From NCBI GenBank assembly GCA_024518585.1, contig JANIHI010000004.1:1-64000 (forward strand): a stretch of 64,000 nt of DNA, read 5' to 3'. Positions 26,611 through 38,705 of the stretch are shown piece by piece (within the stretch, counting starts at the first letter, position 1; every line of letters begins with the position of its first letter). Under the pieces are notes generated by a model. That model worked only from the letters and a program-made list of their open reading frames with translations. It did no database searches and was not told where the DNA came from. Position numbers and translations under genes: made by a program. Origin of the DNA: Methanolinea sp. (GTDB lineage Archaea; Halobacteriota; Methanomicrobia; Methanomicrobiales; Methanospirillaceae).

Positions 26611-27738
26611 ATGGAGAAAAGGATTCTCATCGTGGACGACAACAAGTTCATCGTGGAAGGGTTGCATGCAATCCTGCGTAAGAAGGGGTTCCAGACGCTT
26701 TCTGCTTTAAATGGCCCCGAAGCCCTTGACCTCCTCTCCCGCGTGACCCCGGACCTTCTCCTCCTTGATATTTCCATGGAACCGATGAACGGGTGGGAGG
26801 TCCTGGAAAAAGTGCGTGCAAGGCAAAATCTTGCCCTTCTCCCTGTCATTGTTTTCTCTGCCCGAAAGACACTCTCTGATGAGGCAGAGAAGAACAGGCT
26901 GAAAGTGAACGCCGTCCTCCAGAAACCCATCAATATCTCGCAACTGCTGGAAAGTATTATGATGGCGATGGGTATCGGGGAACCTAATATCCCTGTGCCA
27001 GAGGAGGAACCGGGTATCCCTGTGCCAGAGGAGGAACCGGGTATCCCTGTGCCAGAGGAGGAACCGAGTATCCCTGTGCCAGAGGAGGAACCGAGTATCC
27101 CTGTGCCAGAGGAGGAACCGGGTATCCCTGTGCCAGAGGAGGAACCGAGTTTCCCTGTGCCAGAGGAGGAACCGGGTATCCCTGTACCGGAAGAGGAATC
27201 GGGTATCCCTGTGCCGGAGGAGGAACCGGGTATCCCTGTGCCAGAGGAGGAACCGGGTATCCCTGTGCCAGAGGAGGAACCGGGTATCCCTGTGCCAGAG
27301 GAGGAACCGAGTATCCCTGTGCCAGAGGAGGAACCGGGTATCCCTGTGCCAGAGGAGGAACCGGGTATCCCTGTGCCAGAGGAGGAACCGGGTATCCCTG
27401 TGCCAGAGGAGGAACCTAATATCCCTGTGCCGGAAGAGGAACCGGGTATCCCTGTGCCAGCGGTGGATGAACCGGGTATCCCTGTGCCAGAGGAGGAACC
27501 TAATATCCCTGTGCCGGAAGAGGAACCGGGTATCCCTGTGCCAGCGGTGGATGAACCGGGTATCCCCGTTCCAGCGGAGGAGGAACAAAAAACCGGGAAA
27601 TTGGAAACTGGTGACTTAGGCGACCAGGAGACAAAAGATGAAGAAAAAATCAGAGAAAAAAAATACAAATCTCTGGAGGAGAGATTGCACGAGTTTCATA
27701 TCATTTTGGGTTTTGAAAGTCACAAGTCAGAGAGGTAA
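26611..27738 (+). CDS. Response regulator receiver with 22 nine-residue repeats
   Basis: Residues 1-120 form a CheY-like receiver: acidic pair D9/D10, phosphoacceptor D53 (LLLLDISMEP), VFSAR for the Ser/Thr switch and LQKPI for the conserved Lys. Then 22 near-identical units of the type EEEPGIPVP (two carry AVD instead of EE), encoded by 27-bp repeats, and a short charged tail (DQETKDEEKIREKKYKSLEE) likely forming a coiled coil. The repeat is acidic, Pro-rich and probably extended, acting as a spacer or a multivalent binding arm. GGAAGGG precedes ATG 26611. No histidine kinase is adjacent. The receiver is certain; the output is unknown. Confidence 0.85.
   Translation: MEKRILIVDDNKFIVEGLHAILRKKGFQTLSALNGPEALDLLSRVTPDLLLLDISMEPMNGWEVLEKVRARQNLALLPVIVFSARKTLSDEAEKNRLKVNAVLQKPINISQLLESIMMAMGIGEPNIPVPEEEPGIPVPEEEPGIPVPEEEPSIPVPEEEPSIPVPEEEPGIPVPEEEPSFPVPEEEPGIPVPEEESGIPVPEEEPGIPVPEEEPGIPVPEEEPGIPVPEEEPSIPVPEEEPGIPVPEEEPGIPVPEEEPGIPVPEEEPNIPVPEEEPGIPVPAVDEPGIPVPEEEPNIPVPEEEPGIPVPAVDEPGIPVPAEEEQKTGKLETGDLGDQETKDEEKIREKKYKSLEERLHEFHIILGFESHKSER
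26980..27572 (+). repeat. 27-bp coding tandem repeat (22 units)
   Basis: Direct repeats of about 27 bp (consensus GAACCGGGTATCCCTGTGCC followed by AGAGGAG), contiguous, with few substitutions. Substitutions cluster in the fourth and fifth codon (GGT/AGT/AAT giving Gly/Ser/Asn) and in CCA/CCG. The last part shows a higher-order repeat containing GCGGTGGAT. Units stay in frame, so copy number can change by slippage or recombination without breaking the protein. The opposite strand is also open for over 300 codons, an artefact of the repeat. Confidence 0.95.
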
Positions 27739-27811
27739 AGGGAGGAGGAGAGGCATCCACTGGGGAAGAATGCACCGGGAAAGAATGAGTTGTGGGAAAT
27801 TAGGTTGGGTG

Positions 27812-27826
27812 AATATATTTATATAG
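27812..27826 (+). promoter_or_regulatory. TATA box of tRNA-Lys
   Basis: AATATATTTATATAG lies about 45 nt upstream of the mature tRNA 5' end, giving a leader of roughly 20 nt. A strong archaeal TATA match in an AT-rich stretch after the repeat gene. Confidence 0.55.
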
Positions 27827-27866
27827 TTTTCTTGCGTTGTACTAATGCTGCGCGTGTGAAGTGGGT

Positions 27867-27940
27867 GGGCTCGTAGCTCAGTTAGGTAGAGCGCCTGGCT
27901 TTTAACCAGGTGGTCGGGGGTTCAAATCCCTCCGGGCCCG
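27867..27940 (+). tRNA. tRNA-Lys (anticodon TTT)
   Basis: Full cloverleaf: acceptor stem GGGCTCG with CGGGCCC (one G-U pair), D-arm TAGCTCAGTTAGGTAGAGC, anticodon stem CCTGG/CCAGG with loop CTTTTAA (anticodon TTT at 27901-27903), T-arm GGGGGTTCAAATCCCTC. CCA is not encoded. No intron. Confidence 0.97.
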
Positions 27941-27945
27941 CTGCC

Positions 27946-27972
27946 ACGGTTAAAACAGGCAGTTTTAACCGT
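27946..27972. promoter_or_regulatory. Perfect 11-bp inverted repeat between tRNA-Lys and rpoH
   Basis: ACGGTTAAAAC-AGGCA-GTTTTAACCGT starts 6 nt after the tRNA and ends 46 nt before the rpoH start. It could fold in RNA as a tRNA 3' trailer hairpin, or act in DNA as an operator for the RNA polymerase operon. No T-run follows, so an intrinsic-terminator role is unlikely. Confidence 0.55.
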
Positions 27973-28018
27973 TGATGGCTGAGTGACCTGACCAATCATT
28001 TAAAAAAGGGGGCCTGGG

Positions 28019-28270
28019 GTGAGTAAGACATTAAATGTACTGGAACATGTGATGGTTCCAGACCACAAAATCATGAGCGAGGATGAAATCCAGCAACTCT
28101 ATTCTCTCTATCACATCTCAAGTGAACAATTACCAAAGATTTACCATGACGATCCTGCAGTAAAAGCCATTGGAGCCAAGGTCGGTGATGTCATCCGCAT
28201 CATCCGGACATCCCACACAGCGGGAAGGGCCGAATCATTTCGGCTGGTCGTGAAGAGACCAAAGAAGTAG
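28019..28270 (+). CDS. rpoH: RNA polymerase subunit H (Rpo5)
   Basis: Small archaeal RNA polymerase subunit matching the C-terminal part of eukaryotic Rpb5, at the jaw of the enzyme. The 83-residue sequence [18 protein letters not shown]...[20 protein letters not shown]...RRxKP-type end is characteristic. Start is GTG 28019; TTTAAAAAA just upstream is too close to be its TATA box, so the promoter is unclear. First gene of the rpoH-B2-B1-A1-A2-rpl30e-nusA operon, the conserved euryarchaeal order. Confidence 0.95.
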   Translation: MSKTLNVLEHVMVPDHKIMSEDEIQQLYSLYHISSEQLPKIYHDDPAVKAIGAKVGDVIRIIRTSHTAGRAESFRLVVKRPKK

Positions 28271-28345
28271 GATTACATTCAGGCGGGGCTGATCGTTCTG
28301 ATAGACAGGAGCGTATTATCAAGGGCATATTTTTCCCGGGAGCAC

Positions 28346-29857
28346 GTGGCACGCCACCAGCTCGATTCATTCAACAACTTTCTCACCCAGAATCTTCAGA
28401 AGGTTGTCAACGAGCAGCGTGTCATCGAAACCGACATCGAGATAAGGGGAAGGAGCAGCGAACCGGTATGGGTTGAACTCGGCCGGGTTGAAGTAAAGAA
28501 ACCACTCGTCCGCGAAGCGGACGGGTCACAGGGAGACCTCTTCCCAAGCGAGGCACGCCTGCGGAACCTCACTTATGCAGCACCTATCCAACTGGAGCTC
28601 ACGCTCGTGCAGGGAGAAGACCGCCAGGAACCGGTCATCACCACCATCGGGCAGCTCCCCATCATGGTCGGGTCTGTTGCGTGCAACCTGTACGGCATGA
28701 CGGATGAGGAAAGGGTAGCCCATGGCGAAGATCCCCTTGACCCGGGGGGATACTTCATTGTGAACGGGACCGAGCGTGTCCTGATGACGCTCGAGGACCT
28801 TGCCTCAAACAAGATCATGACGGAATATACCGAGAGGTACAACGAGCGGATATATGTTGCAAAGGTCTTTTCGCAATACAGGGGTTACAGGGCGCTTGTC
28901 GTCGTGGAAAGAAACCGGAAGAACCTCCTTGAGGTGTCTTTCCCCTCGGTAGCCGGCCATTTACGGTTCGTTGACCTCATGCGTGCGCTGGGTATGGTCA
29001 GTGACCACGACATCGTGGGTGCGGTCTCTACCGATGAGGACATCCTCACTTTCATGATGCAGAACCTTGAGGAGAGCGAATGCGACAGCGTTGATGCCGG
29101 CATCATGTACGTGGGAAAGAAACTTGCACCCAACCAGACTAGGGACTACCAGCGCAAGAGAGCCGAGTTCGTCCTTGACAACTACCTCCTCCCCCATCTC
29201 AATTACCTCATGCCCACGACCCTCAAGGAAGGCGACGAAGGTTTCCGGGAGGCCGTTGAAGAGGTAAGGCTTGCAAAGGCACATTTCCTCGGGCGCATGG
29301 CGGAAGCCTGTTTTGACCTCGTCCTATCGAAGCGGCGAATAGACGACAAGGATCACTATTCCAACAAGAGGCTGAAACTTGCCGGGGACCTGATGGAAGA
29401 CCTCTTCCGCATCTCCCTCAACAGGCTGACGAGGGATATCAAGTACCAGCTCGAGAGGGCCAGCATGCGACACCGCGACCTCTCGATTGGGACCGCGGTG
29501 AGGGCCGATGTGCTCACCGAACGTCTCCTCCACCCGCTGGCAACCGGGAACTGGGTCGGTGGGAGAACGGGGGTTTCCCAGCTCCTCGACAGGGTCGACC
29601 ACATGAGCGTCCTCTCCCATCTCCGCAGGGTTATCTCTCCCCTTTCTCGTTCCCAGCCTCACTTTGAGGCCCGTGATCTTCACCCCACACAGTGGGGACG
29701 GATATGCCCGAGTGAAACTCCCGAAGGACCCAACTGTGGCCTGGTCAAGAACTTCGCGCAGATGGTTGAGATCAGCAGGGGAGTCCCCGATGAAGAGGAA
29801 GTGATCCGGATGCTGTACACGCTCGGCGTTGAACACATCACGGGAGGTGCGGTATGA
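28346..29857 (+). CDS. rpoB2: RNA polymerase subunit B'' (Rpo2 N-terminal part)
   Basis: N-terminal half of the beta-like subunit (lobe and protrusion), split from B' as in most methanogens; 503 aa. Typical segments: QLDSFNNFL at the start, [28 protein letters not shown] (fork loop region), [17 protein letters not shown], and the C-terminal [27 protein letters not shown], conserved in all multisubunit polymerases. The start codon is GTG 28346. Stop overlaps the rpoB1 start by 4 nt. Confidence 0.96.
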   Translation: MARHQLDSFNNFLTQNLQKVVNEQRVIETDIEIRGRSSEPVWVELGRVEVKKPLVREADGSQGDLFPSEARLRNLTYAAPIQLELTLVQGEDRQEPVITTIGQLPIMVGSVACNLYGMTDEERVAHGEDPLDPGGYFIVNGTERVLMTLEDLASNKIMTEYTERYNERIYVAKVFSQYRGYRALVVVERNRKNLLEVSFPSVAGHLRFVDLMRALGMVSDHDIVGAVSTDEDILTFMMQNLEESECDSVDAGIMYVGKKLAPNQTRDYQRKRAEFVLDNYLLPHLNYLMPTTLKEGDEGFREAVEEVRLAKAHFLGRMAEACFDLVLSKRRIDDKDHYSNKRLKLAGDLMEDLFRISLNRLTRDIKYQLERASMRHRDLSIGTAVRADVLTERLLHPLATGNWVGGRTGVSQLLDRVDHMSVLSHLRRVISPLSRSQPHFEARDLHPTQWGRICPSETPEGPNCGLVKNFAQMVEISRGVPDEEEVIRMLYTLGVEHITGGAV

Positions 29858-31668
29858 AAAAAGCGAGAGTCTTTGTAGACGGAGCTCTTATCGGTCTCAT
29901 CGAGGATCCAAAAGATCTGGTTGCACAGATACGTGCAATGAGGCGCCAGGGCAGCTTGTCCACAGAGGTCAACGTCTCCCACAAGGAGTTTAACAACGAT
30001 GTCGTCATCCACACAGACCGCGGGAGGGCACGCCGTCCCCTCATTGTCCTTTCGCAGGGAAAACCCCTCATTACCAGCGAGGACATCGAGAAACTCCGGA
30101 AGAAAGAGATCGGTTTTGAAGATCTTATAAAGAAAGGCCTGATCGAACTGGTCGATGCCGAGGAGGAAGAAGACCTTTTTATTGCAATCAACCCCGAAGA
30201 GGCAACACCGGACCATACCCATCTCGAGATCGACCCTTCCCTTATCCTTGGTATCGGGGCAGCACACGTCCCCTTCCCCGAGCACAACGCAAGTCCCCGT
30301 GTGACGATGGGTGCGGGTATGGTCAAGCAGGCCCTTGGTTTCGGGGCGGCAAACATGAAGATCCGCCCCGACACGCGGGGGCACCTCCTCCACTACGTCC
30401 AAAAACCGCTCGTCCATACTCAGACGTCTGACCTTATCGGGTCCGACGACCGGCCGGCCGGCCAGAACTTTGTGGTCGCCATCCTCTCCTTTGAAGGGTA
30501 TAACATCGAAGATGCACTCATATTCAACAAGGCATCCATAGACAGGGGCCTGGGGAGATCCCACTTTTTCCGTACATACGAGGGAGAGGAGAGGAGGTAC
30601 CCCGGGGGCCAGCTTGACCGGATCGAGATACCCGACGAGGAGGTAACCGGTGCCCACGGTGCAGAGAGCTACAAGAACCTTGATGATGACGGGATCATCA
30701 ACCCCGAAACCATCGTCAATGAAAAGGACGTCCTCATCGGGAAGACCTCGCCCCCCCGGTTCCTCGAGGAACCGACAAGTGATCTCATTACCGTTGAAAA
30801 GCGGCGCGATACGTCTGTGACAATGCGGAGCAACGAACGCGGTATTGTCGACACCGTGATCATCACGGAGGGTGAGAACAGCTCGCGCCTCGTGAAAGTC
30901 AGGACCCGGGACCAGCGGATCCCGGAAGTCGGAGACAAGTTCGCCTCGCGGCATGGTCAGAAAGGAGTCATCGGCCTCATCACACCCCAGGAGGACATGC
31001 CGTTCACCGAGGCCGGGCTGACCCCCGACCTCGTGATCAACCCCCATGCAATCCCGAGCCGAATGACCATCGGGCACATGCTCGAGATGATAGGGGGGAA
31101 GGTCGGTGCACTCGAAGGGCGGCGAGTCAACGGAACTGCCTTTTCGGGTGAGAGGGAAGAAGACCTGCGTGCCTCCCTCAAGCGGCAGGGATTCGCCCAT
31201 ACCGGCAGAGAGGTCATGTACGATGGTATCACTGGCAGGCGTTTCTCTGCCGACATCTACATGGGAGTCATCTATTACCAGAAGCTTTACCACATGGTCT
31301 CTTCGAAGATGCATGCCCGGTCCCGTGGACCGGTCCAGGTCCTTACCCGTCAGCCCACGGAGGGGAGGGCACGGGAAGGTGGTCTTCGGTTCGGTGAGAT
31401 GGAACGGGACGTCATGATCGGCCATGGTGCTGCCATGGCACTCAAGGAACGTCTCCTTGATGAATCGGACAAGGTCCAAGAATACGTCTGCGCCCGGTGC
31501 GGGATGGTAGCGATGCTGGACCGGAAATCCAATACGACGCGCTGCCTTTCCTGTGGGAGCGAGACAGACATCTACCAGGTGGAGATGTCGTATGCCTTCA
31601 AGCTCCTGCTCGACGAGATGAAGAGCATGGGAATTGCCCCCCGCCTCAAGCTCGAGGATGTGGTCTAG
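29854..31668 (+). CDS. rpoB1: RNA polymerase subunit B' (Rpo2 C-terminal part)
   Basis: C-terminal half of the beta-like subunit, 604 aa, containing the hybrid-binding domain and wall. Conserved: [70 protein letters not shown], and a C-terminal zinc site (CARCGMV...CLSCGS). ATGA overlap with rpoB2 couples translation so the halves are made in equal amounts. Confidence 0.97.
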   Translation: MKKARVFVDGALIGLIEDPKDLVAQIRAMRRQGSLSTEVNVSHKEFNNDVVIHTDRGRARRPLIVLSQGKPLITSEDIEKLRKKEIGFEDLIKKGLIELVDAEEEEDLFIAINPEEATPDHTHLEIDPSLILGIGAAHVPFPEHNASPRVTMGAGMVKQALGFGAANMKIRPDTRGHLLHYVQKPLVHTQTSDLIGSDDRPAGQNFVVAILSFEGYNIEDALIFNKASIDRGLGRSHFFRTYEGEERRYPGGQLDRIEIPDEEVTGAHGAESYKNLDDDGIINPETIVNEKDVLIGKTSPPRFLEEPTSDLITVEKRRDTSVTMRSNERGIVDTVIITEGENSSRLVKVRTRDQRIPEVGDKFASRHGQKGVIGLITPQEDMPFTEAGLTPDLVINPHAIPSRMTIGHMLEMIGGKVGALEGRRVNGTAFSGEREEDLRASLKRQGFAHTGREVMYDGITGRRFSADIYMGVIYYQKLYHMVSSKMHARSRGPVQVLTRQPTEGRAREGGLRFGEMERDVMIGHGAAMALKERLLDESDKVQEYVCARCGMVAMLDRKSNTTRCLSCGSETDIYQVEMSYAFKLLLDEMKSMGIAPRLKLEDVV

Positions 31669-31679
31669 GAGGAAGTGAC

Positions 31680-35495
<3,816 letters not shown>

Positions 35496-35496
<1 letters not shown>

Positions 35497-35786
35497 TGGA
35501 TTTCAATGCCTCTTTAAGAAGGGCCATAAAGACAGGAAAAGTTCTGCTCGGGCAGAACGTCACTGAACAGTCCATCCAGAACGGGACAGCCCAGATGGTC
35601 GTCGTTGCAGAGAACTGCCCGGAAAAATTCAGGGAAATGCTCAAGTCCAGGGAAAATCTCTTTGTTCACACGTTCCAGGGGTCAAGCGTCCAGCTTGGGA
35701 AAGCGTGCGGAAAACCCTTCATGGTCAGCGCACTCGTCATCGTTGATCCCGGTGAATCAGACATTCTCAGTCTCAAGAGGGCATGA
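35496..35786 (+). CDS. rpl30e: Ribosomal protein L30e
   Basis: 96-residue large-subunit protein of the L7Ae/L30e family, binding a kink-turn in 23S rRNA. ASLRRAIKTGKVLLGQNVTEQSIQNG and the central VVVAENCPEKF strand-turn are typical. Its position between rpoA2 and nusA is the conserved euryarchaeal order. Start overlaps the rpoA2 stop by one base; the stop overlaps the nusA start by four. Confidence 0.94.
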
Positions 35787-36238
35787 GGACCATGGTTGAA
35801 GTTCTCCTTAACGAAGACTGCATGCGCCTGATGTCCCAGTTTGAGAAGCTGACCGGTGCAGGGAGCAGGGACTGTGTGATCGATGACCGCAACAACCGTA
35901 TCATTTTTGTCATCAACCCCGGTGAGATGGGCTTGGCGATTGGAAAGAGTGGGGCGAGCATCAAGAAAGCCATGGAGGTCATGGGCAAGAAGATCGAGGT
36001 GGTGGAGTATGCCCAGAACCCGGAACAGTTCATCCGGAACTGCTTCCTCCCGGCAAAGGTGACGTCCGTTGTCCTAGAGGGAGATGAGGACTCCCTCGTC
36101 GCCCAGGTCGAGGTGAGGGACGAAGACCGCGGCCTTGCCATCGGAAAAGAGGGCAAGAATATCTTCAAGGCAAAAAAACTTGCCCAGCGCCAGCACAACA
36201 TAAGCGACGTGCTCCTCGTTACAAATGAACCGGAATAA
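35783..36238 (+). CDS. nusA: Archaeal NusA-like KH protein
   Basis: Two KH RNA-binding domains in 151 aa without the S1 and N-terminal domains of bacterial NusA. GXXG-type loops: GLAIGKSGASIKKA (about residue 50) and GLAIGKEGKNIFKA (about 114). ATG 35783 overlaps rpl30e by 4 nt; a second ATG at 35792, closer to the first strand, is also possible. It presumably binds RNA during elongation or termination. In many euryarchaea rps12, rps7, fusA and tuf follow; here a non-coding stretch and repeat copy 2 follow instead. Confidence 0.93.
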   Translation: MRTMVEVLLNEDCMRLMSQFEKLTGAGSRDCVIDDRNNRIIFVINPGEMGLAIGKSGASIKKAMEVMGKKIEVVEYAQNPEQFIRNCFLPAKVTSVVLEGDEDSLVAQVEVRDEDRGLAIGKEGKNIFKAKKLAQRQHNISDVLLVTNEPE

Positions 36239-36348
36239 AAATTCCCGGTCGAAAAATTTTTCATTTTACCTCCTGCCATCTCCGATGCCGTTTTTTGCGC
36301 AACTGTTTGGGAAGCGATGGACCCCGTGAACCGGTAACTGGTTACACG

Positions 36349-36362
36349 GGTATATTTTTACC
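36349..36362. promoter_or_regulatory. GGTA-N6-TACC palindrome overlapping a TATA-like box
   Basis: GGTA-TATTTT-TACC matches the operator layout known for NrpR in Methanosarcina mazei, and the spacer makes a TATA-like TATATTTTTA. No protein gene lies downstream; transcription rightward from here would start near 36380 and cover repeat copy 2. About one chance occurrence of an 8-base motif is expected in a window this size, so this is weak. Confidence 0.25.
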
Positions 36363-36397
36363 CTCTTCGTCATTTCAAGTGGGCACGTTGTATGAAT

Positions 36398-36587
36398 GGG
36401 TTATCGTCTCTCCCTGGATTGAGCTGGTTAATCAAAAAGAAATCGGCTTAAAACGAAATGGATGGGGAAACCGCCGCCGGGGCGCCCTTTTCTGGGCGGC
36501 GTGACTATCCTCATGTGAGGTGTAGGGGCAGGGCAGCCCCCACTTTTAATTTTTATCCACCCACTCAAAATAGCGAAGAGCCTATTT
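36398..36587. repeat. Structured repeat element, copy 2
   Basis: Second copy of the element at 25121-25290, same orientation. Hairpin CGCCC/GGGCG (36483-36498), hairpin CCTCA-TG-TGAGG (36509-36520), hairpin GGGGC/GCCCC (36525-36540), then the 29-nt tail at 36554-36582. Compared with copy 1 it has an extra ~17 nt before hairpin 1. Again it lies between converging genes (nusA and a leftward coiled-coil gene) and is followed by a T-rich stretch (TATTTTTAT). On the leftward strand it would follow the end of the coiled-coil gene. Non-coding RNA or mobile-element remnant; undecided. Confidence 0.65.
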
Positions 36588-36615
36588 TTATAAAAAATTG
36601 GGCTAAAGTTTTTTT

Positions 36616-36909
36616 TTAAATTTCGAACGATTTCTGAGCTTTCTCCCCTTCCCTGTCTGCAGGAGAGACGGGGCAGATCCCGCGCAGGGCTGACTGGACT
36701 TCTTTCAAACGGAGAGATATCTGGTGGAGTTTGGCGTCCAGGTCCGAGAGATCGTACTGGATGTTCCGGAGGTCATTCTTGATGCTCTCCAGGTCAAAAA
36801 AGGCACTGTCAATCTCGGCAATAGCACTCTCAATTATCACGTCAGTTTCTCGACAGGGGTCTTTCATGGCAACACTACCGGAGGATCCGAGGTGCTCCTT
36901 TTTCAACAT
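36616..36909 (-). CDS. Small coiled-coil protein, unknown function
   Basis: A 97-residue leftward gene. Residues ~28-75 (AIAEIDSAFFDLESIKNDL, then NIQYDLSDLDAKLHQISLRL) have a clear heptad pattern and would form one long coiled coil; no other motif. AAGGGAAA precedes ATG 36909; an in-frame ATG at 36866 gives a shorter form. It sits between repeat copy 2 and tRNA-Arg. Not recognised; plausible because of strand-specific codon structure and heptads, but small. Confidence 0.5.
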   Translation of the reverse strand: MLKKEHLGSSGSVAMKDPCRETDVIIESAIAEIDSAFFDLESIKNDLRNIQYDLSDLDAKLHQISLRLKEVQSALRGICPVSPADREGEKAQKSFEI

Positions 36910-36952
36910 TTTCCCTTGTCATCACGCATTTCCCCGGTGGTAGTCCTCCCAA

Positions 36953-37027
36953 CGGGCCTGGAGGGATTCGAACCCTCGACATCCGGGTTAGAAGCCCGGC
37001 GCTCTATCCTGGCTAAGCCACAAGCCC
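36953..37027 (-). tRNA. tRNA-Arg (anticodon TCT)
   Basis: Read leftward: acceptor stem GGGCTTG/CAGGCCC with one G-U pair, D-arm TGGCTTAGCCAGGATAGAGC, anticodon stem CCGGG/CCCGG with loop CTTCTAA (anticodon at 36990-36992), T-arm GAGGGTTCGAATCCCTC. CCA not encoded, no intron. Confidence 0.97.
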
Positions 37028-37212
37028 ATGCACGCTTTTTGATTATCATTTGTCTCACGGATAATTAATCGTTGTTTTGGAGTCCCGCCCGTTATTCGAG
37101 GGAATCCCGGTTGGAGATCGTGCCGTCCATGAATTCCATGGGGAACCACCTTCTGCATTTCCGTGGCGGAAAACATTAGAATGGCAAAATACGTGGGGGG
37201 GGAAAAATGTGA

Positions 37213-37605
37213 TTATCCTGCATGGTAGCAGGCACTCTTCATGACATCGACGGTAATGGGCTGGATGAAACCTTCCACGGTGACACTCTTGACGGTTGAC
37301 GAACCGACGCACCGGACCTTGATCCGGGCTGACATCCTCTCTCTCTCCTCGTAATGCAGACCGTGTGAATACTCCACCATCCTTTTCATGGTGATCGAAA
37401 GGGAGATGATCTCAACGACAATACCCGAGTCCCCGGGAGACAGGTCTTCCATGTCCACCGATGTCATGAATACAAGGTCGCCTGGGTTGATTCCGGCAAG
37501 GGTGACCACGTTATGCGTGCTCTGGAGTTCCAGTGTACGGGCCTTACCCTCCTGGAGCTCCCTTATTATCTGAGGGGATATCCCGGTTAACGCATAGCAC
37601 TTCAT
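37213..37605 (-). CDS. DUF473 family protein
   Basis: 130-residue protein restricted to methanogens and relatives as far as known. It begins KCYALTGISPQIIRELQEGK and contains LAGINPGDLVFMTSVDMEDLSPGDSGIV, a beta-rich PUA- or ASCH-like stretch; function unknown. ATG 37605 is preceded by GGTGATC, a perfect match to the 16S anti-Shine-Dalgarno end, which overlaps the stop of the PAC2 gene; a GTG at 37614 is a less likely start. It is probably cotranscribed and translationally coupled with PAC2. Confidence 0.82.
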   Translation of the reverse strand: MKCYALTGISPQIIRELQEGKARTLELQSTHNVVTLAGINPGDLVFMTSVDMEDLSPGDSGIVVEIISLSITMKRMVEYSHGLHYEERERMSARIKVRCVGSSTVKSVTVEGFIQPITVDVMKSACYHAG

Positions 37606-37610
37606 CGTGA

Positions 37611-38339
37611 TCACCCATACATCGGCAGGTGCTCTTTCTTCGGCATCGTCTCGGCAGACTTGACCTGTTCGGCCAGCTTCTGCATGGTTGATTCGATCTC
37701 TTCGGCCTGTTCGATCAGGGGTTGCACGTCGAGGTTGATACCGTACATCTTGTTCAATACCTCGATGGCTGCCGCCGAAGCGCGGGGATCAGGGGCGTTG
37801 ATAGTCTCCCCGAGGAGGCCGAACGCAGGGATATTCCGGATCTTGCACTCGGTGAGGATGCTGCTTGCAATTCCCGATATGCTCCCGATCGGTAGGATGA
37901 TGGTCGAGTCCTGTATCCGCTGGAGCGCTTCGTCGCTGCTCGCAACCCCAAAAACCCTCTTTTCTGGTTCGTTGGTGATGATACCCGCGATTGTGACGAC
38001 CTCCTTGACAGAGAAGGGCTCAAGCCAGTCCATGATCCCGTTTGCGACTTCGTAGCAGATCATGGGGTGGATAGGTATATCTGCCACAATGGCAGAAAGA
38101 TTCCCCTTCTCGTACACCCTCACCGGCACATTGATCACCCCCCTGTTCATCATGGCCAGGGGGGGGAAATACTTGCTATTGATGCTCCCGATCTGCTCAA
38201 AGTTGAGCTGGTCGACCATGTACTGGAGTGCGATGCTCCCTACCAGTCCACTGCCGGGAAACCCCATCAGGACAGTTGATCCAGGGCCGGAGAGCGAGCG
38301 GGAATATATCTTTATATCAGGTTTGGGCTCAGACGACAT
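37611..38339 (-). CDS. PAC2-family protein (proteasome assembly chaperone-like)
   Basis: About 242 residues. VLMGFPGSGLVGSIALQYMV near the N-terminus and the later VVTIAGIITNEPEKRVFGVA and IPAFGLLGETINAPDPRASA segments are hallmarks of the archaeal PAC2/COG2047 family. Eukaryotic PAC2 helps build the 20S proteasome; the archaeal role is inferred only. Ends MYG next to the DUF473 start. ATG 38339 is preferred because AGGAGGG abuts the upstream ATG at 38357 with no spacing; both are possible. It is divergent from the DUF5611 gene with only about 35 nt between starts, so promoters overlap. Confidence 0.85.
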   Translation of the reverse strand: MSSEPKPDIKIYSRSLSGPGSTVLMGFPGSGLVGSIALQYMVDQLNFEQIGSINSKYFPPLAMMNRGVINVPVRVYEKGNLSAIVADIPIHPMICYEVANGIMDWLEPFSVKEVVTIAGIITNEPEKRVFGVASSDEALQRIQDSTIILPIGSISGIASSILTECKIRNIPAFGLLGETINAPDPRASAAAIEVLNKMYGINLDVQPLIEQAEEIESTMQKLAEQVKSAETMPKKEHLPMYG

Positions 38340-38374
38340 TAGATTAACATATTCCATCCCTCCTAAAAAGTATT

Positions 38375-38692
38375 ATGCAAGAATATCCTGTCAAGAGGGG
38401 TTATGGCCGGGACCTCCCGGAATCAATTCCGAAGATCCTGAAGGAGTGCTTTGGTGTAGATCCCAAAAAAGACGACAACTATTACCAGATATCCTACGGG
38501 GCGCTTGTCCTGCTCAAAACTTCACCCGGCAAAGGGGGCAAAACACTCATCGTCCACACCGAGTCAGACAGGAATGCACCGGATGATGTCATCCTTGACA
38601 CCAACAGGCGGTTCCGGACGTTCCTCGAAAAGGTGACGGGCTATTCCACCAAAGAGAGGGTGAAATTGGCAAAGAGCATAGAAAAAGAGTGA
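38375..38692 (+). CDS. DUF5611-like small protein
   Basis: A 105-residue soluble protein beginning MQEYPVKRGYGRDLPE, with ISYGALVLLKTSPGKGGKTLIVHTESD in the middle and a basic helical end. The mixed alpha/beta pattern and start resemble the DUF5611 family of methanogens. Function unknown. The divergent neighbour starts about 35 nt away, so the leader must be very short; no clear Shine-Dalgarno site is seen. Ends 13 nt before the converging leuS stop. Confidence 0.7.
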   Translation: MQEYPVKRGYGRDLPESIPKILKECFGVDPKKDDNYYQISYGALVLLKTSPGKGGKTLIVHTESDRNAPDDVILDTNRRFRTFLEKVTGYSTKERVKLAKSIEKE

Positions 38693-38705
38693 GAAAAGAG
38701 ACTCC

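Noticed and set aside
26980-27572. Possible CRISPR array
   Set aside because: The 27-bp units are contiguous with no unique spacers, stay in frame and encode protein; no cas genes are nearby.
26580-27668. Leftward frame of 362 codons rich in Gly-Thr-Gly-Ser repeats, opposite the response regulator
   Set aside because: It is the antisense of the 27-bp coding repeat; the rightward frame has a true receiver domain and ribosome site.
31497-31679. Upstream extension of the rpoA1 reading frame
   Set aside because: It lies in the end of rpoB1; ATG 31680 has AGGAGG and the conserved N-terminus.
36349-36362. Confident NrpR operator
   Set aside because: An 8-base motif is expected about once by chance here, and there is no nitrogen gene downstream; kept only as a weak finding.
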